Made by a program: the position numbers and the translations under genes | The notes under the pieces: generated by a model | The model's database searches: none | What the model was told of the DNA's origin: nothing | What the model saw: only the letters and a program-made list of their open reading frames with translations | Shown here: positions 43,259 to 55,456 of the stretch, in pieces | Numbering within the stretch: position 1 is the stretch's first letter | Layout: each line of letters opens with the position of its first letter | NCBI GenBank assembly: GCA_003194525.1 | Contig: NBIV01000008.1 | Location: forward strand, 1 to 64,000 | Origin: Gracilariopsis chorda | Taxonomy: Eukaryota; Rhodophyta; Florideophyceae; Gracilariales; Gracilariaceae | Direction of reading: 5' to 3' | Length of the DNA stretch: 64,000 nt

Positions 43259-46200
43259 ATGGCAAGATTTTCCTGTTTCACTGGATTCCAAGCAATTTCG
43301 GGCACTCCACGCATTGCCGCGCCCTCTTTGCAATCCAGCGCAAATCAGATCATCCAAAATTTCGGACATGCGCTGGACGATACACGTGGTAGAATGGAAA
43401 GACTCGAAAGAGGAGCCGAACAGAAGATCCCATCGCTTGAGTCTGTTCTTACCCTCCTTCTTAGCTCTAGAGGCGAATCTTCGTCTACTTCAAACATCAA
43501 TAAGCTTTCTGTGTTCACTGGGAAGCAGAAAATTGATAGCTGGATCACCCAAGTCTGAGAAGATCTTGAAGGAACTTCAAACGAGAAGGTGCCTCCCCTA
43601 GCGGTCAGCTATACTGGTGGAGCTGGTCACGAGGTGGTACCTCGCCCAACTGATGAATGGAACAGACTTGACCACACTCGACGAGCTATTTGATGCTCTG
43701 CAGACTGACTTCAGGATAGTGAACAAAGAAAAAGTTGCTCGCGATAAATTGAGCAAATAGAAACAGATTTAAGGCATCCAGCAGTACAATGAAGACTTCT
43801 TGAAGATCATATTGGATGTTCCTAATATCAATATGGAAGAACATGTAGCACAATACACAGGAGTTTTGAAGAGCTTTATTTGGAAAGAACTTTGTACCAA
43901 AGAATATATATCTGGTATGGACGCCATGAAGGATGCGGATAGAATTGAATAAGCGTATAGAAAAGGGGTTTCAGTAGACTTGGCAGATCGGCAAGCGCCT
44001 AGCGCCAGAATAACGTGCTCGTACCGATGAAAATTGGAAACGTTAAGTTAGAGAAGCTCACCTAGTAAACCAGAAACGACTGCCGCAGGAATGAACTTTG
44101 ATTCCGTTGCAGAGGACCAGGGCATAAGGCAAATCATCCGCGTTGCCTAAAAAATCCCCAGAGGAGCTGCGCGACATGTCGTCAGTTCCAATCGAAACCA
44201 TCGTACGCATAGAAACAACCAAGATCTCTATGACTACTATTAAGGTCGAAGAACGAACGGAACACCAAATTGCGAATACCAAATTAGATTACAATAAATA
44301 AATACAGGCTTTTGACGTCAAATCTCGCGTCACCCTTTAAAACTCCGGCCCAAGGACTGTTACTTGCACAACTACGAGTGAACGCAAAAAGATGTAAAGC
44401 GTTGTATCATAACGGATCCAAAATCAGCTACATTTCTATATCTTTTGTTAATCGTGTGGGAATCCCAACAGGTAGAACGAACTACCAAGCAGAAATGGCA
44501 AATGGAACTACTACTGTCCTATAAGAAACTGACAGAGAATTTGTCACATTAGAAATGGGAAAACTCAAAGAGAAAAGAATGTTTGCCATCCGCCCACCGT
44601 GCGGATACCGTGCGGATATGATGCCACCCTCGGGAAGAACTGGTGCCACCAGTACAACCCTTACGTCAACCATCGATCAAAATTCATATCATTCCCCCTT
44701 GAAAATGAACAAGTTGTCATTCACTATACATGGAAAAGAAACAACAATATGACAACAATCAACGATATCGAGACATTTAGAGAGAAACAGTTACCAGTAT
44801 TTGCCGTTCTTGTACGACCACGAAAAGAACCAGAAGAAACAAAAGTACAAGACCCCAACCTAAAGTCGTTGTTAAGTGATTACAAAGATGTGTTCCGTGA
44901 TGAACTCCCAAAAGGACTACCCCCGAAACGAGAACAAGACTTTAACATCGACCTACTACCCGGTTCTACACCAATAAAGAAAGGAGTATATCGAATGTTG
45001 GATAAAATGCTTACAGAACTGCGTAAGCAACTCGACGATCTACTTCAACAGGGTTTCATCCAACCAAGATTAAGTCCGTGTGTTGCACCGGTACTCTTCG
45101 TTGCGAAGAAAGATGGGTCGTTAAGGTATGCATAGACTACCAAGGTTTGAAGAAACTAACGGTGAAGAACAGCTATCTTGTACCCAGGATTGATGACATA
45201 TTAGATCAGTTAAGTAAAGCTAGAACATTCTCGAAAATATATCTCTGTTCTGTTTATCATCAAATAAGGCTTTCCGAACAGTCGGTTCCTAGAACAGCCC
45301 TTCGTACAAGATATGGTCACTTTGAGTTATATGTACTTCCCTTCGGTCTTACCAATGCGCCAGCTTCGTTCATGAGCCTGATAAATAGCGTATTACGAGA
45401 TTATTTAGATAAGGTCGTTCTAGTATATATAAATGACATCCTTATTTATATTAAAAACGAAGAGGAACATCTCAAGCATCTCAGATGTGTATTGGACAAA
45501 CAGCACGAGCACAAAATATATGGGAAGCCTTCAAAATGTGAGTTCCTGAAAATGAAATTCGAGTACCTAGGACACATTGTGAGTAAAGAAGGTATATCCA
45601 TCAAGGCGCAGAAAGTTCATGCAATCCTGAATTGGAGCACAACGAAAGTCAAAACCGACGTATAGGCATTTTTCGGGTTAGTAAACTACTGCCCAAGATT
45701 TATTAAGAACTCTTCCACAATATCAAACCCTTTGACCACACTATGCGAAAAACCCGAGTTTGAATGGCATCAAGAACAAATTGAGAGTTTTGAGTCTCTG
45801 AAGAAAGCTATAGCGAGAACCCCAGTACTCAGATATTTTGATTCGAACTACCCATTATCTTCCCGACCGCCGCTTCTCAATACACCGTTGGAGCTGTCAT
45901 AGAACAGGTTGAAAATAATGTTAAGCGACCTGTAGCATTTTCGTCAAGAACATTGAACGCAGCAGAACAACGTTATGCCGCCCATGAGAGAGATCTCTTG
46001 GGAGTCATAGACACGCTAAGAGTACGTATAGTTCACCTTCATGCCCTAACGTTCACAGTATATACAGACTACTACCATTTGAAGTATTTTGGATGTCAAC
46101 CAAACCTATTTCAAAGACAGGTACGCTGGCTGGAAAAAATCGTGGAATTTGACTTTTCTTTTCAGCGAATCAAAGGGAAATACAACATTGTCGCAGATTC

Positions 46201-46894
46201 AAGATACCCATAACATGTTGAAAATCCTGAAGTGTTGAACCTTTCATTACTCCAGGAAGCATTTTTCAGAACATCCAAAACCAATGGGGTATACCAGCTT
46301 GATGAAGCATCCAAAAAAGATACGTGCGCATTCATGAATGGATATCTAAACGACAAAGAGTTGAAAATTTTATACAAATATCCACAGGTCTCATTTCACA
46401 AACGAAACGGATTCTTGTATAAATAAAGTCTACTTTGCGTACCAAAAGGCTAAATACGACTGAAGATACTACAAGAACACCACGATCAACCTGTATCAGG
46501 ACACCTAGCATTTAAAAAGACAGACGAAAAGATTCGGAGACTATACCACTGGAAATCGTTACGCCAAACAATTAAAGAATACGTCTACTCATATCTAAAA
46601 TGTCAAGAAACAAAATCACGATCCAAAAAACCACAGGATCAACTGCAACCACTACCTGCGCCGAAAAGGAAGAGGGCACAAATTACAATGGACTTCATCA
46701 CACCGCTTCTCAAAACGAAAAAATTAGAATAGTGCATTGTAATTAGCAGTAGACCGCTTATCCAAGTTGATCAGATTTCTTCCAACTACATCAAATTTCA
46801 CAGCAGTCTAGACTGCAAAACTATATTTTAAACACATATACAGACATCATGGACTTTCCGAGGTTATTATCAAAGGTATTATCTATTATCTTAT
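43259..46894 (+). mobile_element. Relic gypsy element D, decayed pol and gag
   Basis: A second gypsy lineage, unlike A and B. Gag remains at 43259-43558 and in fragments to about 43980 (Retrotrans_gag-like pattern). Protease remains at about 44312-44520, with ALYHNGSKISYIS where an ALxDSGxxxxFIS pattern is expected, so the catalytic Asp is lost. RT at 44758-45665 reads AKKDGS, VCIDYQGLKKLT, VLPFGLTNAP and YINDILIY (an altered Y-x-D-D: YIND). RNase H follows at about 45730-46213 (YTDYYHLKYF) and the integrase zinc region at about 46430-46640. Stops and frame changes occur throughout. It ends abruptly near 46894 against an A-type LTR. No LTR of its own was found. Confidence 0.85.
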
Positions 46895-47563
46895 TGTAAG
46901 GTTAGGACTAAGGAGCCTAAAAGGCGGTCACCTAAGGGGCAGGAGCGACGACCGGGGAAGAGCCTGAATGGGGATCCGCAAGCACCAAGCGGAGAGGGGG
47001 TTCACTGGGCGGACGATAAGCCTACAAGAGCTGCTATAGTACGCGCTGATTATCGGCTGCTTAGAAACGCACCTAAAGAATTATTGATTAATAACTCTGA
47101 AGGATAGGGTCACAAGGCCAGTTTCACGGTGAGGAACTGGCCTCGAGGGTTTTTGGTTTACTTCCCCTGACGGTGGCACTCAAGCGGAGGACTACATACC
47201 TCTCCGCGAGCTGCGCACCTGAAGGCTATCTACTGTAAGTGCAAAAATACCTACCGCAGGCTACAAATAATTAAAACAAAATTATAAGTTAATCCAGTGC
47301 CACCTCTAGGAGATGCACTCTACGTGGCGCACTTATCCAGTTAGATACATCCACCTCAGGTATTCCCTATCGCTTTTCCTATAGGAATCCACTGTACTAC
47401 ATATTTCTAGGCCTCTCTCACACCTATACGCCAGTCATGAAGTGACACCCAGTCTACACCCGGCTTGTTTACTCACCACAGATGGTTCTGTCGCTGTGAC
47501 ACCCTCCACAGAGAGAAGCACCTCGAACATCCTCGCGTGTCTTCCCCCATTGAGAGGTATTGC
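46895..47563 (+). repeat. A-type LTR (solo or truncated)
   Basis: The last 180 bp align with the end of the element A LTR: a CCGGCTT stretch, TCGCTGTGACACC, CACCTCG, CCCCATTG and ATTGCACCA in the same order. The proposed start, TGTAAGGTTAGGACTAAGG at 46895, is where relic D is cut off. Matching target-site copies were not found. Confidence 0.5.
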
Positions 47564-47571
47564 ACCAGAAG

Positions 47572-48360
47572 TACGGTAAAAACAGTCAACACTGAGCAAA
47601 CCCACGGGGTAAGACAGGTGGGCGGTCCTTCTTGATACTTTGAGGGTAGTTATAACGGTACCAAACGCAGTGAAACCACAGCAGGGATTTAGTCACTGGG
47701 TGTAGGCGATAAACTCAGAGTCGAGTCACAGCTTCACTTTACTGCAGGATGAAACGGCAGGGCCGTTCTCACTAAAGTACTATAGGGTTATTAAAAACTA
47801 AGAATACTACTACTGTAGTGTGCCACACGTGTGGTCCGTAAGTTTCTGTGAGTGAGCAGCATCGCTGGCCACTGCGCAGTGGGACAAGTGTGAATCATGC
47901 CAGCCATGAATAATCTCCATACGCTAACCATGCGTTCATCTATTCCGGATATCATCGAAATCACCAATGAAAGTCTTAAAAATACCAAATAGAATTCATA
48001 TCCAGTTTCTGTTCCTCCACAACGAGCTGTGTATTGTGTCACGCCACAAACCACAACCGCGTAGGACTGTTTTCCACTACGATGAAAGTAGGGTTTAAGT
48101 TACGTGGTTACCTTTTACTAACATGAAGGGGAAGGAAAGGTAAGCCTTCCTTAAGTAGCTACCAAAATTCTGACAACCATTAGGTAGGGTCCTACTGACA
48201 GATGCAATTGGATTGGTCACTCACCGTGACCGTTACTTCATGAGTTTCACCCAGAATGTCCAAAGTCCGCTCATACCTGAGTTGAACTGATACCGCGTCG
48301 GTACTGAACCATTCATGATCCGTCTTTCCTAGAGGGTATGCGCATACCCATTGCTCTACA
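47572..48360 (-). repeat. Second LTR copy of element C, partial, with an insertion
   Basis: It aligns with 38199-38747 over its length, including the ACTAAGAATACTACTACTGT block, CATCTATTCC-GATATCAT and the shared end TTGCTCT-CA. About 395 bp of the equivalent left part are missing where it meets the A-type LTR. A 233-bp insertion splits it. Confidence 0.65.
48010..48242. mobile_element. 233-bp insertion with 6-bp target duplication
   Basis: AGTTTC occurs on both sides (48004-48009 and 48243-48248); the copy of this LTR at 38.6 kb lacks the segment. It has no ORF, no clear terminal inverted repeat and no pol III boxes, so the element class is unknown. Confidence 0.6.
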
Positions 48361-48459
48361 AAATATGTTACACGTAATATCAATTGGCTTCGCCTCAAAG
48401 TTTATTCGGATTCATAGATTTTGCTAGCAGTGCGGAAAAGTCATAGTAGGTCGGATTCA

Positions 48460-48867
48460 TCATTCGTCTTGTGGAAAAGTTTAAGAACAGAAATATTTTT
48501 CATATCTCAAGTCATAAAAGCTGGCGCGTTAGCAGATCCGTCTTAGGAAGAGAACTATATGCGTCTGCAGACGCATCCGACGTTGCTTACGTTATCACAA
48601 CATGACTTCTAGTCCATACTCAGCAATAACATTCCATATCACAATTTTCACTAATGCAAAACATTATTCGACTTAATAACCAAAAGCTTGTCCAAATGTG
48701 AAAAACGACTCATGATCGATATTTCAGAAGTTCTTGAAGCCTATATAAACCATAGAATATCTGGTGTTCGATATGTCACCCCTGATAACAACCCTGAAGA
48801 TTCTTTTACAACCGTTAAGAACTATGATGGTTTTAATCAATTTTTGGTTAGTTCAACTGCATTGTAG
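48460..48867 (+). pseudogene. Ty1/copia RNase H remnant
   Basis: Broken reading gives SWRVSRSVLGRELYASADASD, the RVxRSVLxxELYAxADAxD signature at the start of copia-type RNase H. After a frame change it gives TLFDLITK, EKRLMIDISEVLEAY and VRYVTPDNNPEDSF, ending at a TAG (48865-48867). This is the usual C-terminal end of copia Pol. Confidence 0.7.
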
Positions 48868-48969
48868 ATAATAATCTTTTAGTTTTACTTGATTATATGC
48901 GACAATTGTAAGCCGTACAAAAAGGAAATGGTACTTGAAGAAATCAGTCTTCTCATCATATTAATCAGA

Positions 48970-49317
48970 TGTTGAGAGAAGTCGAGATAAAACGAACCAT
49001 CTTAATATCCTTGGGAATGGTAAAGAATCGTCCTACCTTCTCATCATCCTGGAGGATGATAGGATGATTGTATACAATTCCGCATAGATGCAAACATCTT
49101 AGGATTGTTTTAGTGGAGAAAGACAACTTGCCTGTTACACTACCAGTATAAAAGGGAGGGAATAGAGCTCGGCCTTCGTCTCTCGTCTGCTCCCAAACTA
49201 GAACGTTCTATCATCAACTGTGTTTTCTACCAAGCAAAACTACTATAGTTATTTTCGATACAAGCCATAACTACCGTTGTATCGCTTTTTTCAATAATCG
49301 AGTTTATCGACACTTGA
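48970..49317 (+). repeat. Probable copia 3' LTR
   Basis: It starts TGTTGAGAG about 100 bp after the copia remnant, the common copia LTR start. It has a TATA box (TATAAAAG, 49146-49153) and breaks off at a MITE-like insertion. No second LTR is in the window. Confidence 0.45.
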
Positions 49318-49323
49318 CAACTA

Positions 49324-49804
49324 CTGCGGTGAGGGATCACGCGGGAACTGCCAGTGAGCATGCTTCGGACACAATGCATTCATCCGCACGCCGTGGTGTG
49401 CAGAACTTTGTGCTGTAACGAACCAGGAGGCGTGGAACAACTGGGATATACTTTTACCTGAACTATTCTTCTGAAAGGTCGATGACCGTCCTATCTTCAC
49501 GTCAGAGAGGAAAACTCCCTTGCTAAATACGGAACTTTCTCTCAACATTACGACCTTTCGTCACCTCCGCGCCCCTTTACGATCATCTCTCTTCAATTCC
49601 AAACGCCCGATAGCGCCCGACAGTGTCACCTGTTACAAGGAGGCAATATGGATCCGAACCTGGGTCTGCCTCGAGGACATGCTTTTCCGGGCAGAGACTT
49701 TTTCTGGGCAAGGACTAGCTTATCAGAGAGTTTATACGTCGAAGGCGAGAATTTAGGGGTCGTCCGCCCATACACAAGAAAAGTAGTGTCATCCCTCACC
49801 GCAG
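49324..49804. mobile_element. MITE-like element with TA target site
   Basis: Perfect 14-bp terminal inverted repeats CTGCGGTGAGGGAT (49324-49337 and 49791-49804), each flanked by TA, suggest a Tc1/mariner-type non-autonomous element of 481 bp. Frames inside are short and unrecognised. Confidence 0.6.
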
Positions 49805-52800
49805 TACTAATTCACTACATCAAGGAGCAATCCCATCAGACAATCCCAATGCGAATAGCAACTTCCATCGGATTGCAATCTTTTTACCTTAACCGTAATC
49901 CCAAAACGCATCGCGCAACTCTTGAGCGCCACTCTAAACATAGTGCTTGCCTGCTTAGCAAGGTTTAGCACTTCCTTCACCAGGTGTAAATCCCATCGCG
50001 CAATGTGATGTAGAGATTGCTTCTGAGAATGGCATCGAATTGCAATCTGTTGCAAAGATTGCGATAGCAAATTGCTGAGGTTGGGATTGCCATCAGTGGC
50101 AATTCCATCGTTGAAAACGCAGCGCTGCTAATTCAGAATGAGACTTTGGGTATCAAGAGCAGATGGACTGCGAAAACAACGGCCACGTTTGTGTGGACAG
50201 AGAAGTGTGCGATCGAGAGGTTGTTCAACGTGTTCTCGTGGGGGTGGTGGGAGCCAAATGTAGACGAGCAAGAAGATGGACAGGAACGGTTGAGACGCAC
50301 AGCTGTGCAAAATGAATGTGTGTGCATGGATGGCGTGTGGTGTAATACGAGCTGCGTGGCATTGAGCGCCGAATGTGCAGACAAGCTGTGAAAAGTGGGC
50401 AGCAAGGGTGAACGATGGAGGTATCAGAATACAGTTGCTTAAGGGAAAAGAGGTTACATGAAAGCAGTAATTCGAACACGTTGTTTCACCATACATGGCG
50501 GCTCATATGTACGAAAAGTTGCAAAGAGAAGGTGGTGTATGGCAGTGCGCTGCTGGAACGTACGCCTCGGAGCAATTGGACGCTGACTCGAAGTTGTTAT
50601 AACAAGACATCAGTGACTAATAGATGGCAGCGAGAGAGTGTAGCGCGCATTGACATACACGAAGAAGGGTAGCGGCAGTTACATTTTAGGCATTTTTGGC
50701 GTAGCGCGGGTAGCTGTGGACATGTGGCAGCTAATGTGAGCAGTGTTTTGCAGAGGGGCTATGGTAGCTGTGGATTTGTAGGCGCAAGCGGTGATGGGTG
50801 TGCCCCAGGTGGGGATGGCGGGACTTGCAGGCGTGATGAGTGATCGAAGATGGGGTTGGTGAAGAATCCCAAAAACAACAAAGAGCGCAACATGTAAAAC
50901 AGCCATTTGCATAAAAAGGCAGAAGAAGTGCACTCACTTTGACGGAAGCGCAGAAGTTTTGACGTTCCACTCGCGCAGGGGCGGGCGCTGCAGGTAAGAG
51001 GTGGTGTTGTGTATCGCTAACGGTGGTGGTAGATATATAATGAGGTGCCAAAAAGTGAGAGTGGAAAGAGGTGGGAGGGCTGAGACATGGATGCATAAAG
51101 CATAAAAAGAAATAAAAGCGCGTCTCGGTTGTATATATACACGACTGTGCTGTTTTATGAAGTGATCCATCGGTTGTTTTTTTTTTGATGACAGTGAGAT
51201 ACAAAGCGACATGCAGGGTTAATGGAGGGCATGTGATATTATCATAGATGTTGCAGCACACAAGTGCACAGGTAAGGGTTAAGCTGTTTAATCGTTGTTG
51301 CTGTGCGTTGCACACGGGTGGTAGGTAAGGTTGGGAGGAGTTTGGTAGTAGCAGCAAGAAAAGGGTTCAATGCAAAAGCGGTAGAAGCTTTTGCAGTTAA
51401 CTTAGGCGTACTGTGGTTGGTGGGGTAAAGGGTTACTGTAAAGTGCGGTGGGGTGTGACGAAAGCATTTCGCGCAGATGGCGCGGTGACGAGAGGTTTGA
51501 AAGAAAAGGAAGCGATTGTTGTGTTTGTGCGCACGAGCCGTTGATGTGCATCCCTCGGCCAAACGAAAGATGGAGATGTGTGAGCAACTTTATTGCATGG
51601 GGTTGCTCCGATCTGCGGAAAGGGCTTGAGCGTTGTGCCGTCGGTACCAACGCGATTATATTTATTGAGACGCACACAGGCGGGCGGTGGGGGTGTGGCG
51701 CTAGGGTATTCGAACAGAGCTGCGGCGCGAGGTTGTGGATGTGCAGTAGTGAGATTTGTTGTCAGCGCCGGTGGCGAGTGATCCGTAACTTTTTGGTTGC
51801 ACGCCAAGGAAGCTTCGCGATGCACGAGATGCGTGCAGAGGCGCATGCTCCGTTCTCGTTATGGCACGGAGCGGGGCCGGGGCAGAGTGTAATGAGGGGC
51901 GTTTGGCGTGACGGCATGTGAGAGGCGTCGACCGACAGACAGCGCGTTGCCGATTTTTGGCGACTGACGTGTGTGGGAAAAGAAACGTACGCCAATCTCT
52001 CCAGCAACTTGGGTTGATGGCCTTTTGTACGGTTTGCAAACCGTCAGTTGGTCACAACGGAAAACAGTCGCGAAAGGGAAGCATCAACTGCAGCGCTGAG
52101 GATGTGCGGTATGTACTACACTTGGTGGCGGATATTGAACTGTTAGGTATAACAATAGTTGTTAGTGGTATTCATTGTATTCATAAAACGGGAGTGTTTA
52201 TTGTGTAACTTACGCACAAATCATCATTTGTGGCTTTGCACTGAGAAACTTTCAGCGAGTGCGGTTTCATTTTGAAGGCGTGAGATGCGCTGAGCTGAGA
52301 GAAAAGCGGCAGCGCGCGCATTATTTTAAACGTTTAAAAATAGAGTACAAAGCACGCGAGCGCCTATCGAAGAAGCGCTAAAAAGCGAATTCATCGTAGA
52401 CGGTTGCACTCGAAGCTCGCCGAGAACGCATGCATAAGTGTACAATCGATATCTGTACACACCAAAAACGTGCTGTAGCCGGCGCGCTGCCTTTTGTGCG
52501 CTTCCAAGTCGGTGAGTGCATTCGCGCTGCGCACAGTTGTCCGCGCTCAGCGATGCCTGGCACCAATTGCTGCACGCACATCTCGAAGCGATCGACGAAT
52601 AAACATAATTTTATATCAACATGTGCGTTTCACACAGATTGCGCGCGCCTTGCCGCCCCTCAGCAATCGCATATAAGTTATACATCAAAGTGGCAGCGCC
52701 AGCCATTCACACCGTGGGTCGCACGCCGTCTGTCATGTGCGCCAATAATAGCGATACGAAGGGTAGCACCTTGAGCACAAACAATGGCGTCGTCAACAGC

Positions 52801-54393
52801 AGGAGTGGCCAATCAAGTGTAACATTAAGTTACGCAGCATTTGCTCTGTGTTCACGTTTGTTGTGAGCTTTTTTCTTTAGTCTTCGGCGTCACGTGAGAG
52901 GCTGCATACCAACGGTGGTGCGTGCTGAGACGAAGGCGGCCACAAGTGGCACAGCCAAAACGGCAACTTGCGAGATTGTTTCTCGCGCTGTTTGTGCGTT
53001 GTGCGTTCTGTGTGTGGCGTGGTTGTGGCTGACGCAGTTTGTACATGACGGCGTAGAATACAGCTCGCAGACGAACACGCAGTGGCGGGACAAACGGGGC
53101 GGCTCTCAAACAGCTGGCGGCGCAGCGCTGAAGCGCCAAGCGCGTGTAACTGAGCGCTGGCTGAGAGCAGTATCGAGTGCATAACTTACATATCTACCAG
53201 CTGCGGCGGCGACAAACGAGAAGCTTTATAGCACGCCATTGAAAGCGCCGCACTGACTGAATCTGCCACTCGCGCCAGCGGCGCATATGCCGCGCGCTCT
53301 GCGCGCTCAAGCTGCTGCTGCTGCTGTAGCTGCGAGCATGTGCGTGATATAGTGTGATCGCTTTACGCTTGGAAGGCGGCGAGGCGCGCGCGAAACTGGG
53401 CGCGTATGAAAGCGCGGCGGCGCCTTTTTGTTGCGCGCCGATTGCCAAACGCTGCACCGCCTTCCTTCCTTTGGTACATAACTTAATACCGAAGGCGAAG
53501 GGTACATGTTGTTTGTGCAAGCGCATGGCTGCGCGAGAGTTACAGCGCTGGACGCGCCAAGCGCCGCTCCACGGTACCGGTGCAGCGCGCTCGGGGCGGA
53601 CCCGCCCATGGCGCTCGCTCACGCCGCCGCGCCACGGCCGCCGAAAAAGGAAACCGTGCGGGCGCATTGTGATCTGCTTGCATCTGCTTCGCGTGCGAAG
53701 CTGCCGCTGCGGCACCAGTTGCGCGCACGCGCCATTCCAAAGCATGGCCGGATCACTTTGCTGCAAGCGGCGCGCGCGCTTTGTGCTTTCGCTTTCGCGC
53801 CGTACGGCGCGCTGTTTGAGCGTTTCCGCGTGGCGCAGGGAGCGTGGCGTGTTCGCCACCTCCGCGAAGTCCGCTCTCTGAAAGCGCCCCAAACGCGCGC
53901 GTCTTTGATACAGCGCTCCCGCGCTAAGGCTCGCCTGCCATCTGGCCCACTCACAGCGCGCGCGCTGTTGCCGCCGCGCTTTTGCCGTTTTCGCCACATG
54001 AACAGCTTTATTGCTAGCCACGAGCCGCTTATCTGCACCCATCAAATTCCAAAACCGATCTTACACCACCCGCCACTCGCCACCCTTGCTTCGACAAGCT
54101 CTCGCTACTGTACGGCACAGTGCGCGCCTGCCCCTCCTCGCCGCTTGCAACAAGCATCTGAGAAAGCGGTACCACCCCGCCACAGCTTGCTCATTCAGCA
54201 GCGCTTCTTTGAAGTTTGGGCGCATGCACACGGAAGAGGCGAATAAACGGTGCCACACCCGCCCTTTGGATGAGCCATCTTATTGGCGCTTGTGCCTCAT
54301 CTCGCCATCACGCGCGCGAGATACAACCAGCGCCCGTCATCGCACAATCGCTTTACGTGCACATGTTTGCTGTCTCTCGCCACTTGCCACTCG

Positions 54394-54430
<37 letters not shown>

Positions 54431-55456
54431 CTCTCTCTCTCTCTCTCTCTCGCTCTCGCTCTCGCTCTCACTCTCACTCTCAAAGCACACATGCACTTAC
54501 AGCAGCGCGTGGGACGCCATGTGCTGTAACGAAAACTACTTGTTGATAGGTACAGCAAAGTTATGTATCTAGTATCTATACCCTTCGTACTACGTTAGCG
54601 ATGCGCACGCAGCTTGGTGCGTTCGGCGCGGACACCTTTCACACGCGCTCTATTGAGTGGCCGCTTTTTGACGCACTTTGTATACTGATCTCATGACGGT
54701 GTGCCTTGGGCGCTTTGTGCTAAACTTATCGACGCCAGCGGTACAAACGCGCGCGCACTACCGCGCCGCCATGCGCCCATACACAGCAACGTCTCATTCA
54801 TATTGTGCGCAGCACTCAAATTACAGCGCGCCACGCCGCCGTCACGCGCCAAAAGAAAAAGAACAGCCTCAAATCTTTTTTCCAGCTCGCCCGAAAAAGC
54901 GCAACCAGCGAAAATAAAGCGCAAAACAGCCCGCCAGAAAGCGGACTTCGCGCCGCACCCACCCGAGCGCTATCATACACGCACCATGCGCGTAGATCAC
55001 CATGCACGCGTGCCCCCTCCCCCACCGCCCCGCCCGCCCCTCACACACGCGCGCTTTAATTCCACCGCGCCCCCCACGCGCCTTGTGCGTGCCACCGCAC
55101 GCCATGGAGGAGTTTGCGCTCACAATGCGCTCACTCCAATCCCCACCCGCCGCCCACATATCTACGTTCATCGCCCACTGCACCCCGCTCTCTTACTTTA
55201 TGGCATTATCCCCCACCCCCACAAGTACCCCCTCCCTACCCAACACCCTGTGCTGCTATCGTCTCGGCCACACTGCCCATCCTCACCGCCGCCCGTCCGC
55301 GTTATAACTGCTTCGTATTCATTCCGCCCTTCCCCCCCGTTCACCTCCCTTCGCACGCTTTCTCCCCCCTCCTGCCCCCACCCTAGCTGCTGCACACCAA
55401 GTGTGCTCGTTTCGCCGCCCACCCCCCTTCTCTACATACAACATCCTGTGCTGCCC
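49805..55456. other. Long gene-free interval upstream of the GATA gene
   Basis: 49824-50110 holds diffuse repeats built on ATTGC/GCAAT words (for example GGATTGCAATC and GAATTGCAATC), possibly a decayed MITE. About 50130-52000 is G/T-rich on +, 53200-54250 is very GC-rich, and 54300-55450 is C-rich on +. The long open frames in the GC-rich part occur on both strands and have low-complexity products, so I do not call them. The C-rich end is the likely 5' leader or promoter of the GATA gene. Confidence 0.45.
54396..54481. repeat. Compound microsatellite (CA)n(CT)n
   Basis: About 15 CA units run into about 14 CT units, then irregular CGCTCT and CACTCT repeats. Confidence 0.95.

Noticed and set aside
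50731-51357. 208-codon minus-strand frame rich in His, Ser, Pro and Cys
   Set aside because: Reflects C-rich composition of that strand; no domain, no clear start context.
53194-54045. 283-codon minus-strand frame, with a 246-codon plus-strand frame overlapping it
   Set aside because: Very GC-rich DNA lacking stops on both strands; products are Arg/Ala-rich low complexity.
54396-54481. CRISPR or other spaced repeat array
   Set aside because: It is a plain dinucleotide microsatellite; no spaced repeats were seen anywhere in the window.
54701-55456. Upstream extension of the GATA protein by about 250 residues
   Set aside because: The frame is open but opens with a non-ATG codon and encodes Pro/His low complexity; ATG 55457 is the more conservative start, though a longer form remains possible.
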